From Chloroflexota bacterium (lineage in GTDB: Bacteria > Chloroflexota > Limnocylindria > Limnocylindrales > CSP1-4), in NCBI GenBank assembly GCA_021789355.1, contig JAJYJR010000255.1:1-7912 (forward strand): a stretch of DNA of 7,912 nt, written 5' to 3'. Every line of letters begins with the position of its first letter. Within the stretch, counting starts at the first letter, position 1. Made by a program: the position numbers and the translations under genes. Under the pieces are notes generated by a model. That model was not told the origin of the DNA and ran no database searches. It saw nothing but the letters and a program-made list of their open reading frames with translations. Positions 1-5,152 of the stretch are shown here, piece by piece.

Positions 1-1221
1 ATCCAGGAGTGCCTTGACGCCCTGGAGTTGATACCCGAGGTGAGCGAGGTCGTCCTGGTCAGCGACGGCAGCCCCGACGTTGCCCGCCTAGGGGAAATCG
101 CCGCCGCGCGAGGCGCGCGCTATATATCGCTGGAGCGGAATCACGGCCCCGCGGGCGCCCGGAACGCCGGCGCCGCCACCGCCCATGGCGAGGTTCTCCT
201 CTTCGTGGATAGCGATGCAGTGACGCTGGGAGGCCTGTCGGCACTGCTTCGCCTTTTCTCGGCCCCCGCGCTGGCACTTGCCGCGCCACGCGTCCGCACG
301 GCCGCACCGGTGGAGCCGGCCTCCCGGATCACCAGGGCGATTGCCGCCTATGAAGATCTGCATTCGCCGCTGGACATGGGAGAGGCACCCGGAGAAGCGG
401 GCGACGCGCCCGCCTATGTTCCCACCGCCTGCCTGGCGATTCGGGCGGAAGATTTCCGCAAGCTGGGTGGCTTCGACGAGCGGCTCCGCTATGGGGAGGA
501 CGTCGACCTTCTTTGGAGGCTCCGCGCTCGTGGCGGCATCTCCTACTACTCGGGAATCGACGGGGCTCGGCATTTGCCGCGGCGGACGCTCGGGGCGTTT
601 CTCAGACAGCGTCACGCCTACGGCTCCTCCGCGGCGCCGCTGGCCAAACGCCACCCCGGCCGACTCAACCACCTCCATCTCGACGAGGTGACAGTGGCCA
701 TGGTGGCTTTTCCGATGGCGGGGGCGGCCATGAGGCTGGCCGGCATTGCGGCCGCACGCCGGCGCCTGGCCACACTGGCGCGACAGGCGGGGCAGGACGA
801 AGTGGAGCTGCCAGCCCCTGGCACCCAGGCCCTCGCCGGGCTGGCGACCGAACTCTCCATGCTGGTGCGGGCGCTCGGCCTTCCGGCGCTAGGGCTGGCA
901 ATCCCGTCCCGGAGGGCGCGCCGCAGCCTCGCAAAAGTGCTGGCCATGCTGGCCGCGGCGCGCGCCGTCCAAACCCTGCTCGCCGGAGGGGGCCCATCAA
1001 CTGCCATGGCTACCGGCGCGATCGCGATTGTGGACGATCTTGCCTACTCGGCCGGCCTCGCTTGGGGCGCGGCGAAGGAGCGCTCCCTTGGCGCCTACAC
1101 CCCGGCCCTGCGTCCCGGTCCTCTGCTGGCCAGGCTTGGCCGGCGGCCTAGACACCCCTTGTCCCTAACTTGTCAAGCAGCCAGGTCCACGCGGTGCTTC
1201 CACGCCGTGGCTTCGTCGTAG
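1..1221 (+). CDS. mftF: Mycofactocin glycosyltransferase MftF, 5'-partial, with an IS-derived 3' end
   Basis: Family 2 glycosyltransferase. Known MftF enzymes add glucose units to the redox peptide premycofactocin at the membrane. The frame is open from base 1, so the N-terminus lies outside the window. Visible landmarks, counted from base 1: the GT-A nucleotide-binding strand VVLVSDGSPD at about 17-26; NHGPAGARNAG at about 47-57; the metal-binding DSD at 70-72 (bases 208-216); the acceptor/catalytic region GGFDERLRYGEDVDLLWRLR at about 156-175; and YGSSAAPLAKRHPG near residue 207, which I associate with MftF rather than general GT2 enzymes. Hydrophobic stretches towards the C-terminus suit membrane association. 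The last roughly 23 codons (after about base 1147) do not look native: they read through the end of an IS110-family remnant on the opposite strand to a chance TAG. The catalytic domain is intact, so activity may survive. The rest of the mycofactocin cluster should lie to the left. Identity as MftF rather than another GT2 is likely but not certain. Confidence 0.8.
   Translation: MQECLDALELIPEVSEVVLVSDGSPDVARLGEIAAARGARYISLERNHGPAGARNAGAATAHGEVLLFVDSDAVTLGGLSALLRLFSAPALALAAPRVRTAAPVEPASRITRAIAAYEDLHSPLDMGEAPGEAGDAPAYVPTACLAIRAEDFRKLGGFDERLRYGEDVDLLWRLRARGGISYYSGIDGARHLPRRTLGAFLRQRHAYGSSAAPLAKRHPGRLNHLHLDEVTVAMVAFPMAGAAMRLAGIAAARRRLATLARQAGQDEVELPAPGTQALAGLATELSMLVRALGLPALGLAIPSRRARRSLAKVLAMLAAARAVQTLLAGGGPSTAMATGAIAIVDDLAYSAGLAWGAAKERSLGAYTPALRPGPLLARLGRRPRHPLSLTCQAARSTRCFHAVASS
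1147..1172 (-). mobile_element. Probable end of an IS110-family element
   Basis: This short non-coding stretch lies just downstream of the IS110 transposase stop on the minus strand and reads TTGACAAGTTAGGGACAAGG then GGTGT. From memory, the short 3' flank of IS110-group elements often has this TTGACA...GGGGTGTC form, without inverted repeats. It coincides with the point where the mftF product stops looking native, so it probably marks the insertion point. The exact boundary base is an estimate. Confidence 0.45.
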
Positions 1222-1420
1222 AGAGCCCGATTCTCGAGACAGGCGTGCAGGATCCCCACCCAGCGGTTGGCCAGCTGGCGAATGCATTGGCGATGGGTCT
1301 TGTTACGGGAACGCAGTTCGTCGTAGTAGGTACAGGCGCCGGGGGATTGCCGAAGCGAGCAGAAGGCCCATTGGTCCAGGGCATCAGCCAGGCGCCGGTT
1401 GCGTGCGTGGCGAGCGAGCC
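1173..1420 (-). pseudogene. IS110-family transposase, C-terminal remnant
   Basis: About 80 codons of the C-terminus of an IS110/IS116/IS902 transposase, a DEDD recombinase guided by a bridge RNA in the members studied. The recognisable string runs from RNRRLADALDQWAFCSLRQS through YYDELRSRNKTHRQCIRQLA to LVGILH-like WVGILHACLE and YDEATAWKHR, ending VDLAA and TAG-side non-coding sequence. It corresponds to the end of the transposase_20-type catalytic domain. The N-terminal DEDD residues and the whole left end, where the bridge RNA of IS110-group elements would lie, are missing, so the element cannot move by itself. Its 5' side (near 1410-1420) is fused directly to nrfD-like sequence read in another frame, showing a deletion or recombination through both genes. 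The frame also stays open by chance into nrfD sequence as far as 1631; that N-terminal extension is not transposase. Confidence 0.8.
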
Positions 1421-1631
1421 TTGGCCGCACCGAAGACGAAGCCGATGTAGCCGTGGAACAAGAAAGCGAGGACGATGCCGGCGCACGACAGGCCGTAGAG
1501 GACCTTGCGGTCCCGGCGGGCACCGCCGAGGGGGCGAGGGCGTCGAAGCGCCGCTGGTGGAACACGTGGCTGAGCGACGAGACGATGAACGATCCGGCGA
1601 CCAGCCCGGAGTGCGTGAGCGACCCTCCCAT
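1417..1631 (-). pseudogene. NrfD/PsrC-like membrane subunit, 5' fragment, frameshifted and truncated
   Basis: Start of a polysulfide-reductase NrfD-type integral membrane subunit, which normally anchors an iron-sulfur/molybdopterin complex and exchanges electrons with quinone. ATG at 1629-1631 overlaps the TGA of the iron-sulfur gene upstream (ATGA), as in psrBC or nrfCD operons. The first 34 codons read MGGSLTHSGLVAGSFIVSSL then SHVFHQRRFDALAP. The frame then shifts at the run of five G (plus strand 1530-1534), and the product continues in the next frame as LGGARRDRKVLYGLSCAGIV then LAFLFHGYIGFVFGAAKA, the typical HGYxGFxFGxxKA motif of NrfD. A single base lost from the run explains the change. 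The gene stops after about 72 residues, against 300-400 for the family, at the junction with the IS110 remnant. It cannot be functional. Subfamily cannot be assigned. Confidence 0.72.
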
Positions 1632-2605
1632 CAGCTCGTCCCTCCCTCGCCGCCGGTCGGGGTCCGGAGTAGGACCCTGCCGGTGAGCTCGTCGTACTGG
1701 TTGGTGTTGGTGCCCGCCGCGTACGGGTAGACCGTGTTGAAGGCGGTGGCTGCGTCCACCATGTCGCCGTCGAGGTTGATGCAGAAGACCTGCGGGTGCG
1801 TGCCGGCAGAAACATCCAGGCCCTCCGTCGCGTACTGGGCGAGGAGGGCTCCCACCTCGCTGTCGGGGTCGTTAAGGTCGCCGAAGATGCGGGCACGCCC
1901 GACGCAGGACGTGACGCAGGCAGGCAGCAGTCCCCGATCGAGACGCTGGACGAAGAAGGTGTACTTGTCGGCGGTCTGTTGGACCGGGTTGAAGAACCGA
2001 GCGTCGTAGGGGTAGGCCTGGATGCACTACCCGCAGCCGATGCACTTCGGATAGTCGATCAGCATCAGTCCGTCCTCGCGCTTGAACGTCGCCTCGACCG
2101 GGCAGACCTCGACGCACGGCGGGTCATCGCAATGGTTGCACAGGCGCGGGAGGCTGAAGCGCCTCACGCTGGGGACATAGGTCCCCCCTTTGAGCACGAC
2201 CGGGCCGTCACCGTCGGGGTCGCGCTCCCACTGGCCGACTTCGACGACCTGGACCCAGGTGCGGTAGACACCCACCGGCACGTTGTTCCCGCTCTTGCAG
2301 GCGACGACGCAGGACTGGCAGCCGATGCACTTGCAGAGGTCGATCACCATTACCCAGTGGTGCGGTACGCGCGAGAGGTCGACCTGCGAGAACGTGTTGT
2401 GGACGTAGGGCAGGCCAGGGGAGTCCTCGATGGTGGGCATCCACTGGGTAGGATCGGACCACCCGTCGGCCACGTTCAACCTCGGCTGGGTCCAGGCTGC
2501 CCAGCCAGGACTCAGCGTGTAGAGGTCTTCGGCTGCCGCCGCGCTCGCTGCGACGGTTCTCTTCCGGGCCAGCTGTCTCCGATGACACGGGAGCATGTCT
2601 TTCAT
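1631..2605 (-). pseudogene. DmsB/PsrB/NrfC-type 4Fe-4S electron-transfer subunit, broken by an in-frame TAG
   Basis: Electron-transfer subunit of a molybdopterin oxidoreductase complex, with a family plan of four 4Fe-4S clusters. ATG is at 2603-2605; the frame runs 324 codons to TGA at 1631-1633, interrupted only by TAG at codon 193 (2027-2029). Motifs in order: [13 protein letters not shown] (91-103), [14 protein letters not shown] (156-169), CIGCG-stop-CIQAYP (188-199), DKYTFFVQRLDRGLLPACVT (213-232), then SCVGRARIFGDLNDPDSEV. Family consensus at the stop is CGYC (TAC to TAG). Three ligand cysteines are also lost: ACP is AYP (Tyr198), and KCTFC is KYTFF (Tyr215, Phe218). Motifs 1 and 2 are complete. 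Near residues 9-25 there is a weak RRQLARK followed by an Ala-rich stretch, too short to call a Tat signal. No Shine-Dalgarno sequence is obvious. Downstream is the nrfD fragment; the expected catalytic subunit is not in the window. Termination at TAG would give 192 residues without motifs 3 and 4. Confidence 0.86.
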
Positions 2606-2871
2606 TGACGATGTAGGCGAGCTAGGGCCATAGGTCCCGAGGTATCACCGTGATTTCCCGCAGACCCACACCCATGATGTCACTCACGCGTGGGCGGCGA
2701 ACGAGGCGGTGATCCCTGTCGTCGCGGCCGAGGAGGACCAGGGCCGACGCCTCGCCCGGGGAGCTGCACGACGAGCCGCGCCGTTCGAGGCTGCGCAGCT
2801 GTTCGCCAGGAAGCACTTCGAAACTCGGCCGTGCAGGTGCAGCTCCAGGAGCACCAGCTGCGCCCTCTCTG
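2606..2871. other. Divergent intergenic region, no recognisable gene
   Basis: About 265 bases between the minus-strand iron-sulfur gene and the plus-strand arsR-rhodanese operon. Short open frames exist: minus 2622-2816, and a plus-strand frame without a start reading VTHAWAANEAVIPVVAAEED near 2681-2740. Neither resembles a family I know. In particular, I see no C-terminus of a molybdopterin oxidoreductase, which would normally precede the iron-sulfur gene. It could be a scar of a deleted gene plus the two divergent promoter regions. Confidence 0.5.
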
Positions 2872-2872
2872 C

Positions 2873-2878
2873 TATTCT
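2873..2878 (+). promoter_or_regulatory. Possible -10 element (TATTCT) for a leaderless arsR-rhodanese transcript
   Basis: TATTCT fits the actinobacterial TAnnnT -10 pattern and lies 8 bases before the ATG at 2887, close to the distance expected if transcription begins at the A of the start codon. No purine-rich ribosome-binding site precedes the ATG (CTATTCTATAGATCT), which agrees with leaderless initiation. No clear -35 box is seen. It is the only AT-rich patch in a GC-rich neighbourhood. Confidence 0.45.
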
Positions 2879-2891
2879 ATAGATCTATGGA
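2876..2891. promoter_or_regulatory. Palindrome over the arsR start codon, candidate autoregulatory operator
   Basis: ATAGATCTAT at 2879-2888 is a perfect 10-bp palindrome. Allowing one mismatched pair it extends to TCTATAGATCTATGGA (2876-2891). It overlaps the proposed -10 and the ATG, where a bound repressor would block initiation. ArsR-family dimers usually bind such short AT-rich inverted repeats near their own promoters. It is not the ATTC-N8-GAAT motif described for SqrR. The role is inferred from position and symmetry only. Confidence 0.42.
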
Positions 2892-3612
2892 GCATGATTC
2901 GGGACGCCGCGCCGACCTCTACGAACAGCTCACCCGGATCGGCAAGGTGGTCGTACACCCAAAGCGCATCGAGCTGCTCGACCTCCTCTGCCAGGCCGAA
3001 CGCAGCGTCGACGCCTTGGCCTTGGCGACGGGGCTCAAGCTCACGACGGCGTCTGCGCACCTGCAGGTGATGCGCCAGGCGCGCCTGGTCGAGACCCGCC
3101 GGGAGGGAACCCGCGTCTACTATCGGGCGGCTGGCGAGGAGGTCTGTCGTTTCGTGCGCGCGCTCGGCGACCTCGGCCGGGCACGTCTGGCGGAGGTCGA
3201 CCAGATCCTGCGTGCCATCGGGGCGGGCAGCGACAACGCGGAGCGGGTGACCCGGGCCGAGCTGCTCGAGCGCGCCCGGTGCAGCGACGTCGTCGTGATC
3301 GACGTCCGCCCGGCGGAGGAGTACGCGGCCGGTCACATCCCCGGGGCGGTCTCGCTGCCCTTGGAGCACTTGGAGGCCCGCCTCGGCGAACTCGACCCCG
3401 GCCTCGAGGTCGTCGCCTACTGCCGCGGGCCGCTGTGCCTGCTCGCCCCCGAGGCGGTCGTCACGCTGCGCGCCCGCGGGCTGCGGGCGCGCTGCTTGGA
3501 AGACGGGCTCCCCGAGTGGCGCCAGGCCGGCCTCCCCGTCGCCGCCGGCATCGACATGCCCGCCAGGGTGCCGGCGGGCAGACACGAGGCGAGGCCGGGC
3601 CGTTGCCTATGA
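2887..3612 (+). CDS. ArsR-family regulator fused to a rhodanese domain
   Basis: Predicted sulfur-responsive repressor of its own operon. Residues about 10-100 are a winged helix-turn-helix of the ArsR/SmtB family: HPKRIELLDLL, then recognition-helix region GLKLTTASAHLQVMRQARLV, then the wing RREGTRVYY. Residues about 121-222 are a rhodanese domain with VVVIDVRPAEEYAAGHIPGA and a complete active-site loop CRGPLC (Cys179-Cys184), so sulfurtransferase activity or persulfidation at Cys179 is possible. It ends in the typical LEDGLPEWRQAGLPV. The HTH part has Cys35 and Cys87. Cys35 sits about where BigR/YgaV-type persulfide sensors have their first thiol; the second does not align clearly. Other cysteines are 132, 203 and 240. 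The start is ATG 2887, apparently without a leader. The TGA overlaps the next ATG by four bases. The fusion architecture is known in databases; the inducer here is inference, most likely a persulfide or polysulfide. Confidence 0.9.
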   Translation: MEHDSGRRADLYEQLTRIGKVVVHPKRIELLDLLCQAERSVDALALATGLKLTTASAHLQVMRQARLVETRREGTRVYYRAAGEEVCRFVRALGDLGRARLAEVDQILRAIGAGSDNAERVTRAELLERARCSDVVVIDVRPAEEYAAGHIPGAVSLPLEHLEARLGELDPGLEVVAYCRGPLCLLAPEAVVTLRARGLRARCLEDGLPEWRQAGLPVAAGIDMPARVPAGRHEARPGRCL

Positions 3613-4793
3613 GCACCGCAGCGGTCGACGAGGTCGTCTACCTCGACCACAACGCCACGACACCGGTTGCGCCCGGGGTGCTCGAGGCGATGCTGCCGTA
3701 CCTGCGCACCGCCTATGGCAACCCCTCGAGCGACCACCCGCTCGGGCGTGCCGCGCGACGGGCCGTCGAGGAGGCCCGGGAACAGGTGGCCACACTCGTC
3801 GGCGCCGCGCCCGACGAGATCGTCTTCACCTCTGGTGGCACCGAGTCGAACAATCTCGCCATCTTCGGCATCGCCGCCACGGCAGGGGCCGAGCGGCGCC
3901 GGATCGTTACCTCCGCTGTCGAGCACCCCGCCACCGCCGCACCTTGCGGGCACCTCGAGGCGAACGGGTGGGCGGTCACCCGCGTACCGGTCACCCCATC
4001 CGGCCTGCTCGACGCGCCAGCCGCTGCCGGCGCGCTCTCGGGCGACGTGGCTCTTTGCACGATGCTGCTCGCCCAGAACGAGACCGGGGCGCTCCTGGCG
4101 CTCGCCGGACTCTCGCCGGCGGCGCGCGACGCCGGCGCCCTCGTTCACGCCGATGCCGCCCAGGCAGTCGGCAAGGTCCCCGTCTCGGTCGAGGACCTCG
4201 GGGTCGACCTGCTGTCCGTCGCCGGCCACAAGGTCTACGCCCCGAAAGGCATCGGGGCGCTCTACGTGCGCCGGGGCACGCCACTCTCGCCCGTCCTCGT
4301 CGGCGCAGGCCAGGAACGCGGGCTTCGGCCGGGCACCGAGAATGTGGCGGGCATCGTCGGCCTCGGCGCGGCGTGCGAGCTCGCCCGCTCCCGCCTCGCC
4401 CTCGACTCGGCACGCCTCGGCGCGCTTCGCGAGGAGCTCTTCGCCGCGCTTTGCGCCGCCGTCCCCGGGCTCGTCTGCCACACCCCCCTCGACACCAGTT
4501 TGCCGAACACGCTGTACATCTCGTTCCCCGGCGTGCACGGTACAGACCTCCTCGCCCGGGCACCCGGCGTCGCCGCCTCGACCGGCTCGGCGTGCCACGC
4601 CGGCGAAGAGACGCCGTCGGCGACCCTTCTCGCCATGGGGATCGCCCCCGAGGTCGCCCTTTCTGCGGTGCGGCTCTCGCTCGGCCGCGACACGACCGGC
4701 GCTGAGGTCGCCCTCGCCGCCGACCGCCTCGTCACCGCCTACCACCAGGCACGCGAGGAGCGCCCCGTGCCCGAGACCTCGAAAAGAGAGTGA
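3609..4793 (+). CDS. Class-V aminotransferase-fold cysteine desulfurase (NifS/IscS-like)
   Basis: PLP enzyme that removes sulfur from L-cysteine, giving alanine and an enzyme-bound persulfide for transfer to acceptors. The 394-residue length is normal. Visible residues: N-terminal YLDHNATTPVAPGVLEAMLP (11-30); the PLP-site TSGGTESNN (74-82); His106 in VEHPAT; QNETG (156-160); HADAAQA with Asp182; the Schiff-base Lys208 in SVAGHKVYAPKG; RPGTENV (240-246); and the mobile catalytic Cys329 in STGSACHAGEETPS, followed by ALSAVRLSLGR. Every key residue is present. ATG at 3609 overlaps the arsR-rhodanese TGA (ATGA), implying translational coupling. There is no neighbouring IscU, SufU or SufBCD, so general Fe-S assembly is less likely than feeding sulfur to the neighbouring DsrE-like and rhodanese proteins; this is inference. 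A selenocysteine lyase-like activity cannot be excluded from sequence. Confidence 0.92.
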   Translation: MSTAAVDEVVYLDHNATTPVAPGVLEAMLPYLRTAYGNPSSDHPLGRAARRAVEEAREQVATLVGAAPDEIVFTSGGTESNNLAIFGIAATAGAERRRIVTSAVEHPATAAPCGHLEANGWAVTRVPVTPSGLLDAPAAAGALSGDVALCTMLLAQNETGALLALAGLSPAARDAGALVHADAAQAVGKVPVSVEDLGVDLLSVAGHKVYAPKGIGALYVRRGTPLSPVLVGAGQERGLRPGTENVAGIVGLGAACELARSRLALDSARLGALREELFAALCAAVPGLVCHTPLDTSLPNTLYISFPGVHGTDLLARAPGVAASTGSACHAGEETPSATLLAMGIAPEVALSAVRLSLGRDTTGAEVALAADRLVTAYHQAREERPVPETSKRE

Positions 4794-5152
4794 GCATCTT
4801 GATGAACGTCCTCGTCGTGTTGAACGACCCGCCCTATGGCACCGAGCGCTCCTACAACGGCCTTCGCCTCGCCGGATCGCTCGCCCGGCGCGACGGCGTC
4901 GAGGTGCGCGTCTTCCTCTTCGGCGACGCGGTCGGCTGCGCGCTCGCGAATCAGAAGGTGCCCGATGGCTACTACCACCTCGACCGCATGGTCACCGCCG
5001 TGCTCCGCCACGGCGGGGAGATCGGCTGCTGCGGCACCTGCATGGACGCCCGCGGCTTCACCGACGAGCTACTCGTCGACGGCGCCCGGCGCTCCACCTT
5101 GGAAGAGGCGACCGACTGGACGATCTCCGCAGACAAGGTGGTGGTGTTCTGA
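4790..5152 (+). CDS. DsrE/DsrF-like (YchN-type) small sulfur-carrier protein
   Basis: Small soluble protein of the DsrE-like superfamily, whose studied members (DsrE, TusD) carry persulfide on a conserved cysteine. It has VLVVLNDPPYGTERSYNGLR at residues 7-26, then VFLFGDAVGCALANQKVPDG (41-60) with Cys50, and GCCGTCMDARG with Cys80, Cys81 and Cys84, the expected position of the sulfur-binding thiol. The end TDWTISADKVVVF is typical. GTG at 4790 overlaps the desulfurase TGA as GTGA and gives 120 residues; ATG at 4802 (116 residues, MNVLVVLNDPPYG) matches where related proteins usually begin and is a strong alternative. I keep the longer form because of the coupling. Its TGA shares one base with the next gene's ATG. 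Placed between a desulfurase and an SQR-like flavoprotein, it most likely accepts or passes persulfide sulfur; partner identity is inferred. Confidence 0.9.
   Translation: MSILMNVLVVLNDPPYGTERSYNGLRLAGSLARRDGVEVRVFLFGDAVGCALANQKVPDGYYHLDRMVTAVLRHGGEIGCCGTCMDARGFTDELLVDGARRSTLEEATDWTISADKVVVF

Noticed and set aside
1173..1420. Bridge RNA of the IS110 element
   Set aside because: In IS110-group elements it lies in the left non-coding end, which is missing; the right flank here is only about 25 bases.
2027..2029. Pyrrolysine or selenocysteine-like recoding at the TAG of the iron-sulfur gene
   Set aside because: The position is normally Tyr, three ligand cysteines nearby are also lost, and the adjoining nrfD gene is destroyed, so a nonsense mutation in a dying gene is more likely.
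1796..2608. Plus-strand frame of 270 codons
   Set aside because: It is antisense to the iron-sulfur subunit, whose cysteine motifs clearly identify the minus strand as coding.
2622..2816. Small minus-strand gene upstream of the iron-sulfur subunit
   Set aside because: No recognisable family or ribosome-binding site; does not resemble the C-terminus of a molybdopterin oxidoreductase.
3417..4745. Long minus-strand open frame of 442 codons
   Set aside because: It is antisense to the cysteine desulfurase, has no recognisable motif and an Arg/Gly/Glu-rich composition typical of GC-rich shadow frames.
3667..5151. Upstream extension of the flavoprotein frame giving a 901-residue protein
   Set aside because: This part overlaps the desulfurase and DsrE-like genes in another frame and is Arg/Pro/Ser-rich nonsense; the FAD domain starts at the ATG at 5152.
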